Assembly: GCA_938041035.1 (NCBI GenBank) | Contig: CALHYX010000005.1 | Span: forward strand, 22,694 to 86,693 | Origin: an uncultured Acidimicrobiales bacterium | GTDB lineage: Bacteria > Actinomycetota > Acidimicrobiia > Acidimicrobiales > SHLQ01 | DNA: 64,000 bases | Reading direction: 5' to 3' | Shown here: positions 27,506 through 35,841 of the stretch, piece by piece | Position numbering within the stretch: position 1 is the first letter of the stretch | Layout: the number at the start of each line of letters is the position of its first letter | The notes under the pieces: generated by a model | Told to the model about the DNA's origin: nothing | The model's database searches: none | Seen by the model: the letters and a program-made list of their open reading frames with translations, nothing else | Program-made: the position numbers and the translations under genes

Positions 27506-29236
27506 GGCCTCGTCGCTCGATGTCGTCGGTCGCCATGCGACGTCGTCGTCGATCTCCACGCCGTCGACCGACGACACCACGGGGGCGGCCGGCTGTTCGG
27601 TCCAGCTCGGAGTCTCGGCTCCAGGCGGCACCGGGGGCGGGGGTGGCGGCGGAGGCGGGGACGCGTCGAGGTCCATCGTGAGCGGGGCGACGGGCGGGGA
27701 TGGAGCAGGCGGCGCGGGAGGCGTCGCTCCTCCGGGTGGGGCGGGGTTCGGCCAGACCGCGGTGAGGTCCTCGACCGGCGGATCCGACGGTTCGGGCGAC
27801 TGACCCGGTTCGAGCGGCGCCATCACCGTCGTCGGCGTCGACGCGGCGGTTCCGGGCATGACCGTGGTCGGATCCGGTCCGGTCGAGGGCGACGGACCAG
27901 CCATTTGAGGGATCGGTCGGCGGGAGCCGACGAAGTACACCGCGGTGGTTACCCCGGTGGTCGCCGCGACGACGATGTAGCCGAGGCGGCTGCCGAGCGA
28001 ACCGGCGAACGGAATGATGACGGGCAGGAAGGCGCCGATGACCCAGGCCAGTTGGAACCGCGCCTCAAAGGTGGCGAACGACCGGCCGTGGTTGGCGCCG
28101 GGTGCGCTTCGTTGCACCAGCGAATCGAAGGCCAGCTTTCCGGATGACGCAGCCAAACCCACGCCACCGGCGAGAAACACCGCGCCGATCACGCCCCCGA
28201 CCCAGGACGCCATCGCCGCGCCCGTCAGCGCGATGCCGAGGGCGCCGAGCAACATGTTCTCCTCCGAGATGCGCTGGCGAAGGACCGGGGCGAAGCGGGC
28301 GCCGATGAGCGCGCCTGCGCCCGCGGCCAACCCCACCACACCGAAGTGCCAGGCCGGCGCCTGCGGGTCGCCGAACACGTCGACCCCGCGGTTGACGGCC
28401 CAGGCCACGCCGGCACCCGCGCCCTGGCGGGTGACGTCGACCCCGTCGCCGCCGCCGCGCAGCTCAAAGGCCAGGAGGAAGGTGATGAACCCGACAACGC
28501 CGCGCAACACGCCCATGGCGACCGCCGCCAGCCGAATCGGCAGGCTGCGCAACACCGCGGTCTCGTCGTCGCTTGGCGCCACATCTTCGGACGTGTCGAG
28601 CTTCGGGACCGCAAAGCTCTGCGCCGTGGCCGCCAGGAAGATCACCATCGCCAGTCCGGCCGACCACGCGGGCCCACCGAGCAGGGCGAACAGTGCGCTG
28701 ACGCCGCCGCCGCATAGGCCGGAGATCGCCGAGATCAACGCCAGCTTGGAGTTCTTCTCGACCAACTCGTCGTCGGTGGCGACCAGATGCGGAACCATGG
28801 CGCTCTTGGCGATGTGGTAGCCCTTTTGCAAAACGAGCATCCCGAACGCTTCGGGGAAAAGCAGCGGGCTGTCGATGTGCCCGATCATGAAGAAGGCGAT
28901 GAGGGCCCGGGCCACGATCGAACCAATGATGACCCCTCGGCGGCCACCCTTGAAGCGGTCGATGGCCGGGCCGATGAGCGGTGTCACGACGGCGAAGGGG
29001 GCGATCGTCAGCACGAGGTACAGCGCAACCCGACCGCGCGCGGCGCTCGGATCGATGGAGAAGAAGATCGAGCCGGCGAGCGCGACCGCGATCGCGCCGT
29101 CGGCGGCCGCGCTCAGCGCGTGGGTGCGCGCCAGCCGACCGAACGGCGACAGCCGAAGCCGCGGGTTTGGGGCCGCCCTCTGGCCGGCCGACTTCTTGGC
29201 TTTGGGGAGCGGGCGCCAACCCGACTCGTCGTTCAC
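27500..29236 (-). CDS. MFS-like transporter with proline-rich C-terminal tail
   Basis: This 578-residue protein has about twelve hydrophobic helices within the first about 420 residues, with the MFS loop signature region GPAIDRFKGGRRG between helices 2 and 3. A 150-residue Pro/Thr/Ala-rich tail with a run of nine prolines follows and is probably cytoplasmic and disordered. The substrate is unknown. The GTG start at 29236 follows a leaderless -10 box by seven bases. Confidence 0.8.
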   Translation of the reverse strand: MNDESGWRPLPKAKKSAGQRAAPNPRLRLSPFGRLARTHALSAAADGAIAVALAGSIFFSIDPSAARGRVALYLVLTIAPFAVVTPLIGPAIDRFKGGRRGVIIGSIVARALIAFFMIGHIDSPLLFPEAFGMLVLQKGYHIAKSAMVPHLVATDDELVEKNSKLALISAISGLCGGGVSALFALLGGPAWSAGLAMVIFLAATAQSFAVPKLDTSEDVAPSDDETAVLRSLPIRLAAVAMGVLRGVVGFITFLLAFELRGGGDGVDVTRQGAGAGVAWAVNRGVDVFGDPQAPAWHFGVVGLAAGAGALIGARFAPVLRQRISEENMLLGALGIALTGAAMASWVGGVIGAVFLAGGVGLAASSGKLAFDSLVQRSAPGANHGRSFATFEARFQLAWVIGAFLPVIIPFAGSLGSRLGYIVVAATTGVTTAVYFVGSRRPIPQMAGPSPSTGPDPTTVMPGTAASTPTTVMAPLEPGQSPEPSDPPVEDLTAVWPNPAPPGGATPPAPPAPSPPVAPLTMDLDASPPPPPPPPPVPPGAETPSWTEQPAAPVVSSVDGVEIDDDVAWRPTTSSDEAG

Positions 29237-29243
29237 GACCCCA

Positions 29244-29249
29244 ATGCTA
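29244..29249 (-). promoter_or_regulatory. Leaderless -10 box for the MFS gene
   Basis: TAGCAT on the minus strand ends seven bases before GTG 29236. No Shine-Dalgarno sequence is present. Confidence 0.45.
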
Positions 29250-29290
29250 GAACCTGACGGCCGAACCCGGAGCGCGCTCGGTCGCCGGGA

Positions 29291-29731
29291 TCAGCGCTTG
29301 GCCGTGGCGATGAGCATTCGTTCGATCAGGGACGCGAGCACCGCACGGTCCCGGGCGTAGCTCAGGCGCTTGGCCGCCCGTTCGACCGGAAGCCAGGCAA
29401 TCTCGTCGACCTCGTCGTTGACGACGAACTTCCCCCCGGTCGCCGTCATCTCCCAGTAGCGCACCTCTTTGAGGCGCAGGCGCCGATCCCGGTACTGGAT
29501 CGGAGGAAGCCGTTTACCCCGCTCGCAGACCAGCCCAGTCTCTTCGAGCACCTCGCGCACCGCCGCGTCGCGCCAGCGCTCATCGGGCTCGACCTTGCCC
29601 TTGGGAAAGCTCCAGTCGTCATAGCGCGGCCGGTGTACCAGGAGGACCTGCACCTCGCCCGACTTTCGCCGCACGACCACCCCGCCGGCGGCGCGCACCT
29701 CAACCTGCTGGGACTCCGACGAAGGGCTCAT
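29291..29731 (-). CDS. MutT1-like Nudix hydrolase
   Basis: This 146-residue protein has a perfect Nudix box, GKVEPDE to REVLEETGL, after the typical RAAGGVVVRR and WSFPKG segments. It resembles the Nudix half of mycobacterial MutT1, which also sits next to ppk, but lacks the C-terminal histidine-phosphatase domain of that protein. Its ATG overlaps the TGA of ppk1 (ATGA), so both are made together. Likely substrates are oxidised nucleotides or (di)adenosine polyphosphates. Confidence 0.85.
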   Translation of the reverse strand: MSPSSESQQVEVRAAGGVVVRRKSGEVQVLLVHRPRYDDWSFPKGKVEPDERWRDAAVREVLEETGLVCERGKRLPPIQYRDRRLRLKEVRYWEMTATGGKFVVNDEVDEIAWLPVERAAKRLSYARDRAVLASLIERMLIATAKR

Positions 29732-31860
29732 CGCGGCTGCCCCGCGCGTTGTTCGGCCAGACTCTGGAACTCATCGTGGGCGTTTCGCCCGGTCGCACCG
29801 CCGGCCCACTGCCAAACCCCGCGGGCGTCGAGGGTCCAGGCGAGTTCGTCATCGGCCAGTTCGACCGCGATCATCTCTGCCATCCGGGCCTCCAACTGCG
29901 GATCGCGGATCGGCGCGACGACTTCGATCCGTCGATCGAGGTTCCGGGGCATCAGATCCGCCGAGCCAATATAGGTGGTGGCCAGCCCGAGCCCGGCCGC
30001 TGACGAGAAGCGGAACACCCGAGAGTGCTCCAGGTAGCGCCCGATGATCGAGCGGACCCGAATGTTGTCGGACAGGCCCGGAACCCCGGGGCGCAGACAA
30101 CAGATGCCTCGCACGATCAGATCGCACTGCACGCCGGCCTGCGAAGCCTCGTACAACAGGTCGATCAACCCGGGGTCGACCAAGCTGTTCATCTTCATCA
30201 CGAGCGACCCGTTCTCGGCCCGCATCTCCTCGCGGATGAGCTCTTCGAGTTTGGGCCGCAACGAATCGGGCGCGACGAGCAGCTGCCGGAAGGCGAGATC
30301 TCGGCCGTACCCCGTGAGCATGTTGAACAGGTCGGCGACGTCATCGCCGATCTCGTCGTCGGCGGTCAACAACCCAAGGTCGGTGTAGAGCCGGGCGGTG
30401 CGATGGTTGTAGTTGCCGGTGCCGATGTGGCAGTACCGGCGGATGCCGTCGGCGTCGGCTCGTACGACCATGCAGGCCTTGGAGTGGATCTTCAACCCCA
30501 CGAGTCCGTAGGCCACGTGCACGCCGGCCTGCTCCAGCCGCTTGGCCCAGGTGATGTTGGCCTCTTCGTCGAAGCGGGCCTTGAGCTCGATGAGAACCGC
30601 GACCTGTTTGCCCGCCTCGGCCGCCCGGATGAGCGACTGAATGATCGGGCTGTCGCCCGAGGTCCGGTACAACGTCATCTTGATGGCCAAAACGTCTTTG
30701 TCATTTGCGGCCTGGCGCAGAAATTCAACGACCGAACTGGTGAACGACGAATACGGGTGATGCATCAACACATCCGAGCGACGCAGCGCGGCGAAGATGT
30801 CGATCGCCTCGTGCTCGGGGGGCTGGAGATCGCGTTCGGTGACCGGGCTCCACGACGGGCGTTGCAGATCGGGGCGATCGAGCTCGACGAGCTGTTCGAG
30901 CCCCGTCATGTCGATCAAACCACCGGTCTCATAGATCGCGTCATCGTCGAGGTCGAGCTCGCGGCGCAACAGTTCGCGCACTTCGCCGGTCATCGACCGC
31001 TGGACTTCGAGCCGCACCGCCGAACCAAAGCGACGGCGGCGCAACTCGAGCTCGACGGCGGACAGCAGGTCGTCGGCCTGCTCTTCCTGGAAGGTGAGGT
31101 CGCCGTTTCGGGTGACCCGGAAGGTGTGGTGCTCGACCACATCCATACCGTGGAACAGCCGGCCGATGTGGGCGACGATGACCTGCTCGAGGGGAACGAA
31201 CCGACGACCGCCATCGGCGGCGACGAAGCGGGGCAGGAGATCGGGGACCTTCAGCCGGGCGTAGCGCCGGTCGCCGCTGGCGCCGTCCTCGAGCACGATG
31301 GCCAGATTGAGCGAGAGGTCCGAGATGTACGGAAACGGGTGACCGGGGTCGATGGCAAGGGGCGTGAGGATGGGAAAGACCCGCTCCTCGAACAACGCGG
31401 CGATGTCGGCCCGGTCGAGAGCCGTCAGTGCGGCGTAGTCACAGATCTCCACACCGTTCTCGGCCAGGATCGGCCGAAGCATCTGGCCAAAGATCTGTTC
31501 CTGGGTGGCCGTGAGTCCGTGGACCACCGAGCGGATGGCCTGGAGCTGGGCGCTCGGCGTTCGGCCATCGGCGGTGAGCCGGGTAACGCCGCCGGCCACC
31601 TGGTCGGCCAGACCGGCGACGCGCACCTGAAAGAACTCGTCGAGATTGCGGGCGACGATGGCCAGATAGCGCAACCGGTCGAGCGGCGCGTTCGCGGGGT
31701 CGGCGGCAAGGGCGAGCACCCGCTCGTCAAAGGCGAGCCAGGACAGCTCGCGGTTCAGGAAGCGGGTTTCGTTGGTGTCGTAGCCGCCGACGGTGGTGAA
31801 CGATTCGCGGTGCAGACCAGGGGGTTCGGCTGACGCATCCACGTCGGCGAGGCTTGTCAC
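29728..31860 (-). CDS. ppk1: Polyphosphate kinase 1
   Basis: This 710-residue enzyme of normal length polymerises the gamma-phosphate of ATP into polyphosphate. The four-domain PPK1 pattern is visible: an N-terminal RFLNRELSWLAFDERVL, the core HHPYSSFTSSVVEFLRQAA, KMTLYRTSGDSPI, and the PLD-like HIGTGNYNHRTARLYTDLGL and KIHSKACMVVR segments carrying the active-site histidines. The start is GTG 31860. It is the third gene of a four-gene operon (small gene, ROK kinase, ppk1, mutT), 18 bases after the kinase. Confidence 0.96.
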   Translation of the reverse strand: MTSLADVDASAEPPGLHRESFTTVGGYDTNETRFLNRELSWLAFDERVLALAADPANAPLDRLRYLAIVARNLDEFFQVRVAGLADQVAGGVTRLTADGRTPSAQLQAIRSVVHGLTATQEQIFGQMLRPILAENGVEICDYAALTALDRADIAALFEERVFPILTPLAIDPGHPFPYISDLSLNLAIVLEDGASGDRRYARLKVPDLLPRFVAADGGRRFVPLEQVIVAHIGRLFHGMDVVEHHTFRVTRNGDLTFQEEQADDLLSAVELELRRRRFGSAVRLEVQRSMTGEVRELLRRELDLDDDAIYETGGLIDMTGLEQLVELDRPDLQRPSWSPVTERDLQPPEHEAIDIFAALRRSDVLMHHPYSSFTSSVVEFLRQAANDKDVLAIKMTLYRTSGDSPIIQSLIRAAEAGKQVAVLIELKARFDEEANITWAKRLEQAGVHVAYGLVGLKIHSKACMVVRADADGIRRYCHIGTGNYNHRTARLYTDLGLLTADDEIGDDVADLFNMLTGYGRDLAFRQLLVAPDSLRPKLEELIREEMRAENGSLVMKMNSLVDPGLIDLLYEASQAGVQCDLIVRGICCLRPGVPGLSDNIRVRSIIGRYLEHSRVFRFSSAAGLGLATTYIGSADLMPRNLDRRIEVVAPIRDPQLEARMAEMIAVELADDELAWTLDARGVWQWAGGATGRNAHDEFQSLAEQRAGQPR

Positions 31861-31878
31861 CTGGTCGCTTCCTTTCCG

Positions 31879-32832
31879 CTAGCTCGTTTCTGGCAGGAGG
31901 GCAGCTCCGATTGCGCCGGAACCATCCCCAAGGGCGGCCCACACTACGGGAATCTGCATATCCGCGAACGTCGTGGAGGCCACTTCGTCCTCGATTGCCT
32001 GTCGGAACGAGTCACCCATTCGATTAGCCATTCCGCCGCCGAGAACGACCGCCTCGATGTCGACGATGACGGTCACATTGACCACCGCCGCCGCGAGGGC
32101 GTGCGCCGCCTGGGCCAGGAGCCGCTGGGCGACCGGGTCCTCGTCTTCGAGTAGGGCCGCCTCCCACACCGACGACTTCATCCGCTTCTCACCGGCCCGT
32201 TCGACGAGCGTGGTGGCCGTGCCGGCGGCGTGGGCCTCCCGGGCCCGCTGTTCGAGCGATGCCCGCCCCGCGTACGCCTCGAGGTGGCCCAGGCGGCCGC
32301 AACCGCATTCGGCGCCGTCCTGCACCACGATCATGTGGCCGATCTCGCCGGCCAGCCCGCGGGGTCCGTGGCGCAACCTGCCGTCGAGGACGAGCCCTCC
32401 GCCCACCCCGGTGCCCACAAACATCCCGAGCAGGTTCTGATAGTCGGCGCCGGCGCCGAGGCGGGCTTCGGCGAGGGTGGCGACGTTGACGTCGTTGTCG
32501 ACCCAAACCGGCTGGTCGAGCAGTTCGGTGAGCCGGCCGCGCACGTCGACCGGTTCGTCCTCCCACTCGGCGAGGTTGGGGGGCGCGGCGAGCGTCCCCC
32601 GGGTGGGGTTGACGACCCCGGGCATTCCAACGCCGATGCCGGTGGCCGCGCCGTCGGGGTCGATGGTGCGCACCTGTCCGGCGATGGCTTCGAGGATGGC
32701 GGCGGCGCCACCGGACTTCGGGGTGGAGCGTTTGATCGTCTCGGTCACCTCGCCGTCGCGCAACGCAACGGTGAGGATCTTGGTCCCGCCGACATCAACC
32801 CCGACCGAAAAACCAGAGGTCGGTGGGGGCAT
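31879..32832 (-). CDS. ROK-family sugar kinase (glucokinase-like)
   Basis: This 317-residue protein has the ROK ATP motif VGVDVGGTKI, the DNDVNVATLAEA catalytic region, GTGVGGGLVLDG, and the ROK signature as CGCGRLGHLEAYAG, in which the third cysteine is His as in many actinobacterial glucokinases. It directly precedes ppk1, so a polyphosphate-using glucokinase is attractive, but the PpgK-specific features were not confirmed by eye. The ATG overlaps the previous TGA by one base. Confidence 0.87.
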   Translation of the reverse strand: MPPPTSGFSVGVDVGGTKILTVALRDGEVTETIKRSTPKSGGAAAILEAIAGQVRTIDPDGAATGIGVGMPGVVNPTRGTLAAPPNLAEWEDEPVDVRGRLTELLDQPVWVDNDVNVATLAEARLGAGADYQNLLGMFVGTGVGGGLVLDGRLRHGPRGLAGEIGHMIVVQDGAECGCGRLGHLEAYAGRASLEQRAREAHAAGTATTLVERAGEKRMKSSVWEAALLEDEDPVAQRLLAQAAHALAAAVVNVTVIVDIEAVVLGGGMANRMGDSFRQAIEDEVASTTFADMQIPVVWAALGDGSGAIGAALLPETS

Positions 32833-33113
32833 CAGGCGTCGCTGGTCTCGTCCTCGGTGTACCCGAGGTCCCAGTCGAGGCGGAAGTTCTCGCGCTCGGC
32901 GTCGCGCTCGACGCGGGCCCGGTTACGACGAAACTGAGGATCGTGGGGCGGCAACAACAGCAGGCGGGCGTTGACCCGATCGCGGAAACCGTCGATCAGC
33001 GCGGTCTCGCCGTACTCGCCGCGAATCTCCCAGTGGGGCGCGGTCGGGCCGAGATAGATGATCCGGACGTGGGCGACCGGCTTTTCTGTTTCTTCGACGG
33101 CGGTATCCGACAT
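32832..33113 (-). CDS. Small conserved-looking protein at head of polyphosphate operon
   Basis: This 93-residue soluble protein has acidic ends and a central HVRIIYLGPTAPHWEIRGEYG segment that looks like a compact alpha/beta fold. I do not recognise the family. It is preceded by AGGAG five bases before ATG and by TACACT, a possible -10, about 35 bases upstream. It overlaps the ROK kinase start by one base, so it is the first gene of the operon. Confidence 0.65.
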   Translation of the reverse strand: MSDTAVEETEKPVAHVRIIYLGPTAPHWEIRGEYGETALIDGFRDRVNARLLLLPPHDPQFRRNRARVERDAERENFRLDWDLGYTEDETSDA

Positions 33114-33166
33114 GGGGACTCCTGATGAGACGGGCGTCCGCGAGTGTAGTGGCCCCGGACGCGTAA

Positions 33167-33198
33167 ACCGGCGGCGATGGAGGGGTATCGCCGCCGGT
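33167..33198 (-). terminator. Strong hairpin downstream of whiB
   Basis: ACCGGCGGCGAT and its exact complement form a 12-bp perfect stem with an eight-base loop. On the minus strand it lies 46 bases after the whiB stop and is followed by a short T stretch (TTTACGC), so it likely ends whiB transcription before the polyphosphate operon. A second palindrome, CCCCGTACGGGG at 33229-33240, lies between it and the stop. Confidence 0.6.
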
Positions 33199-33243
33199 CA
33201 CGGGCGTTAGATCTGTAGGTTGTTTCGCCCCCGTACGGGGTGC

Positions 33244-33513
33244 TTAGGCCGATTCTGGCACTTCGGTGGCCGCTTCGACAACCAGGCTGGCGGCGCGGCG
33301 CTTCTTGAGGATGCGGCGGCGTTCCCGTTCAGAGCAGCCACCCCAGACGCCGTGGTCGATGCGATTGCGCAGTGCGTACTCCAGGCAGCCTTCCTTTACC
33401 GGGCATCCCTTGCAGATGCGTTGGGCGCGGATTACGCCGACGCCATCGTTGGGGAAGAACAGCGAGGGGTTCTTCTCCGCACATTTTCCGTTTGCCATCC
33501 AACTGGTATCCAT
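33244..33513 (-). CDS. WhiB-family [4Fe-4S] transcriptional regulator
   Basis: This 89-residue protein has the four WhiB cysteines (C11, C34, C37, C43 in CKGCPVKEGC), the GVWGG turn and a basic C-terminus (RERRRILKKRR) for DNA binding. These regulators sense redox or NO and bind sigma factor region 4. A GGGAGG ribosome-binding site lies five bases before ATG. The upstream GGGAAC-N17-CGTA element suggests it is transcribed by the neighbouring ECF sigma factor. It lies directly downstream of the sigma/anti-sigma operon, with its own promoter. Confidence 0.93.
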   Translation of the reverse strand: MDTSWMANGKCAEKNPSLFFPNDGVGVIRAQRICKGCPVKEGCLEYALRNRIDHGVWGGCSERERRRILKKRRAASLVVEAATEVPESA

Positions 33514-33541
33514 GAGGACCTCCCGGCCTTACGTACTGGCT

Positions 33542-33570
33542 AATACGCCCAGATCGCCCGGAAAGTTCCC
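33542..33570 (-). promoter_or_regulatory. ECF (SigE-like) promoter upstream of whiB
   Basis: On the minus strand GGGAAC (33565-33570) is followed after 17 bases by CGTATT (33542-33547), 28 bases before the ATG. The -35 and first spacer bases (GGGAACTTT) are identical to the element before the sigma gene. Confidence 0.6.
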
Positions 33571-33754
33571 GTAAAAGCCCGATCTTCACAAGAACGGCAA
33601 CTATCGCTACGCTTCGCGAACACAGCACTACTCAACGTGGCGAACCGAGTAAGACATCGTGCAGATTTGTGCGGTTCGAGGCACCGGGCTCACGTGAACA
33701 TCAGCACCGGGTTCATCTCGGTTGCCAGCCGGCGTCTCCGCCCGCTCGCCGACG

Positions 33755-34615
33755 TCAGGCAACCAGGTCCCAGAGCTTGCCGGCTCCGTCGCCAAACCGG
33801 CCCCAGAAGCTCTGTGGGGGGTCGGGAAGACCGTCGGTCATCTTCATCGCCATATCGACGTCGGCGGCACTGGAGACGACCGTGTAGACCACGCCGTCCC
33901 GCTCGGTCACGAACACCTCGGCGGCATCGGTGCGCACGTGCCAGGCCTCACCGCCATCCATGTCCATGCGATCGGCGGGCCCGAGTCCGTCGACATCGAG
34001 GCTGCCGTGCTCTCGAAACACCGACACGACCGAGGACTCGTCGCCGTACAACACGTGGAGCACATCGGCGCTGCGATAGGCACCCATCATGGGTTCGTCG
34101 ACCACCGAGCCGAGGTCGGGCATGTCGTCCATGTCGTCCATGTCGTCCATGTCGACCGCGGCGTAGACATCGTCGACCGCAGGAGCGGGCATGGCCTCAC
34201 TCGCCGCGGCGTGGCGGTCGATGTAACCATCGACCGCCGGCACGATCTTGACCCCGGGCAAACCGGACGCGAAGCCGAGCACCAGAAAGAACACCGCAGC
34301 AGCCGAAACCACCGACATCGCCCGGCGGCGCCAGCGCCGCGAGTCGAGCGACACGACGGGGGCCAACGGCGCCGAGGAGGCCGGCTCCGCTTCGTCGGCG
34401 GGCGGCGAGGAGACCGTCGGCCGTGCCGCAGGCACGAACTCGAAGTCGGCCGGGATCTCGACGGCGGGCAGGGCGCGAACCCAGTCGCGGGCCTGATCGA
34501 CCCGGGCCAACTCGGCGCGCAGCTCCGGCGACGAGTCGAGCTCGGCGCGCAGCGCGTCCGCTTCTTCGGGCGAGAGTTCGCCGTCGAGGTAGGCCGAGAG
34601 GCGGTCGTCGTTCAT
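33755..34615 (-). CDS. Anti-sigma factor without zinc motif
   Basis: This 286-residue protein starts with a short helical domain typical of anti-sigma factors (DRLSAYLDGELSPEEADALRAEL), but has no HxxxCxxC zinc motif. A single membrane helix lies at about 99-117, followed by an external domain of about 165 residues. That domain includes a run of four Met-Asp-Asp-type triplets encoded by a 9-bp tandem repeat. It overlaps the sigma gene (ATGA), and its ATG at 34615 was chosen for that reason. It probably holds the ECF sigma at the membrane until envelope stress triggers release or cleavage. Confidence 0.82.
   Translation of the reverse strand: MNDDRLSAYLDGELSPEEADALRAELDSSPELRAELARVDQARDWVRALPAVEIPADFEFVPAARPTVSSPPADEAEPASSAPLAPVVSLDSRRWRRRAMSVVSAAAVFFLVLGFASGLPGVKIVPAVDGYIDRHAAASEAMPAPAVDDVYAAVDMDDMDDMDDMPDLGSVVDEPMMGAYRSADVLHVLYGDESSVVSVFREHGSLDVDGLGPADRMDMDGGEAWHVRTDAAEVFVTERDGVVYTVVSSAADVDMAMKMTDGLPDPPQSFWGRFGDGAGKLWDLVA
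34121..34156. repeat. 9-bp tandem repeat inside the anti-sigma gene
   Basis: CATGTCGTC is repeated three times and followed by CATGTCGAC. It encodes an acidic Met-Asp-Asp run in the external domain of the anti-sigma factor. Changes in copy number would stay in frame. Confidence 0.85.
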
Positions 34616-35172
34616 CGGAGGTCCTCGAGCAGGTCGCGCAGCTGCAGGCGACCACGGTGGATGCGACTGCGCACCGTTCCGACCGGAACATCGAGCGACT
34701 CGGAGATCTCCGCGTAGGTGAGTCCCACAACATCGGACAACACGACGGCGGCCCGGTAGTCCAGCGGCAGGGAGCGGATGGCGCTTTGGATGTGGTCGGG
34801 CAGCTCCGCATTGGCCAACGCGATGTCGGCGGCCGGCGCACCCTCGATGACCCGCTCGGGATCGTCGGGCAGCGGCTCGACGGGGCGACGCTTCTCGGCC
34901 CGCTTCTGGTCGAGGAAAACGTTGGTCGTTATGCGGCTCAGCCAACCTTCAAAGTTGCCGGGTTGGTAGTTCGCCAACCCTCGCTGCACTCGCAGTAACA
35001 CTTCTTGCACCAAGTCCTGTGTCTCGTCATGGTTTCCGGTCAGCCGGTAGGCCACCGTGTACAGAAAGCGCCCATGGCTCTGAGCGACCTCTTCCCATGT
35101 GGGTATCTTCTCTGTCGGAACAGCGTCATCCACTGGTTTGGGCGGCTCGACGCCGTCGGACTGCTTAACCAT
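34612..35172 (-). CDS. ECF RNA polymerase sigma factor, SigE-like
   Basis: This 186-residue protein has region 2 (RFLYTVAYRLTGNHDETQDLVQEVLLRVQ, then FEGWLSRITTNVFLD) and region 4 (LPLDYRAAVVLSDVVGLTYAEISESLDVPVGTVRSRIHRGR). These closely resemble mycobacterial SigE, including the shared motif YQPGNFEGWLSRITTN. ATG 35172 was chosen because an ECF-type promoter sits 19-46 bases upstream; in-frame codons at 35220 and 35277 are less likely. It is followed by its anti-sigma factor and preceded by tatA, recalling the sigE-rseA-htrA-tatB order of mycobacteria. Confidence 0.92.
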   Translation of the reverse strand: MVKQSDGVEPPKPVDDAVPTEKIPTWEEVAQSHGRFLYTVAYRLTGNHDETQDLVQEVLLRVQRGLANYQPGNFEGWLSRITTNVFLDQKRAEKRRPVEPLPDDPERVIEGAPAADIALANAELPDHIQSAIRSLPLDYRAAVVLSDVVGLTYAEISESLDVPVGTVRSRIHRGRLQLRDLLEDLR

Positions 35173-35191
35173 TGTTTGCACGCACCATCGC

Positions 35192-35218
35192 AACGGAGCC
35201 GGCGGCCGAAAAGTTCCC
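35192..35218 (-). promoter_or_regulatory. ECF (SigE-like) autoregulatory promoter
   Basis: On the minus strand GGGAAC (35213-35218) and CGTT (35192-35195) are separated by exactly 17 bases. This matches the known GGGAAC-N16/17-CGTT pattern of stress ECF sigmas and lies just before the sigma gene itself. Confidence 0.65.
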
Positions 35219-35327
35219 ATCGGCCCCGAGATTTGTCCGCGATGGACCGCCACCGAGCCCAAAACGCGACAAACCATGCGCCAGCGCGGGGGCTAGACGC
35301 ATGGAAGCGGACTCGAGAACCGTCAGA

Positions 35328-35483
35328 TCAGACGGTCTCGTCCTCGGCATCATCTTCGGTACCGGCCTTGAATTCCTTCTGCGCCTGTCCGAGTGAACGG
35401 GCGAGCTTCGGAAGCTTGGCGCCACCGAAAAGAAGGAGTACCAGCACCAAGATGATCAGAAGTTCGGGCGCTTGCAGGTTCAT
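35328..35483 (-). CDS. tatA: Twin-arginine translocase subunit TatA
   Basis: This short gene encodes 51 residues: a very hydrophobic N-terminal helix after MNLQAPELL, a glycine hinge FGGAKLPKLARSLGQ and an amphipathic helix ending in an acidic tail. This is the TatA/E pattern, with the conserved Phe-Gly and Leu-Pro hinge. TatA forms the pore that exports folded proteins. It lies between whiB2 and the sigma factor on the same strand. No Shine-Dalgarno sequence is visible. The rest of the Tat system is not in the window. Confidence 0.92.
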   Translation of the reverse strand: MNLQAPELLIILVLVLLLFGGAKLPKLARSLGQAQKEFKAGTEDDAEDETV

Positions 35484-35544
35484 GGGAACAGCGTACCGCG
35501 CGTTCGGGGCTATGCGTAGCCGCGAACCACCAGGCGCGGGCGAT

Positions 35545-35841
35545 TCAGGCCGTAACCGACGGTTCCTCGGCCGCAGCCTGCGCGGCCTGGCGCGCCAGCG
35601 CCCGTTGGCGGCGAATGCGGCGCCGTTCGCGCTCGCTCATGCCACCCCAGATCCCGAACTTTTCACCGTTGCGCAGGGCGTATTCGAGGCAGTCGGCCTG
35701 CACGACGCAGCCCCGGCAAACCTCTTTGGCCTCACGGGTGGAGGCTCCTCGTTCCGGGAAGAACAGGTCCGGGTCCACGCCGAGACAGTTCGCCGAGTCC
35801 TGCCACTCTTGATCTTCTACCTCGGCATTGGCGTAACGCAT
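35545..35841 (-). CDS. WhiB2/WhmD-like regulator
   Basis: This 98-residue WhiB protein has DQEWQDSANC, LFFPERGASTREAKEVCRGCVVQADCLEYALRN and KFGIWGGMSERERRRIRRQ. The order and spacing resemble WhiB2/WhmD, an essential septation regulator in mycobacteria and streptomycetes. The four iron-sulfur cysteines are intact. A GAGAGGG sequence lies 12 bases before ATG. It begins the minus-strand series whiB2-tatA-sigma-anti-sigma-whiB. Confidence 0.9.
   Translation of the reverse strand: MRYANAEVEDQEWQDSANCLGVDPDLFFPERGASTREAKEVCRGCVVQADCLEYALRNGEKFGIWGGMSERERRRIRRQRALARQAAQAAAEEPSVTA

Noticed and set aside
30025..31833. 602-codon plus-strand open frame opposite ppk1
   Set aside because: It is antisense to a fully conserved polyphosphate kinase, and no family motif was seen.
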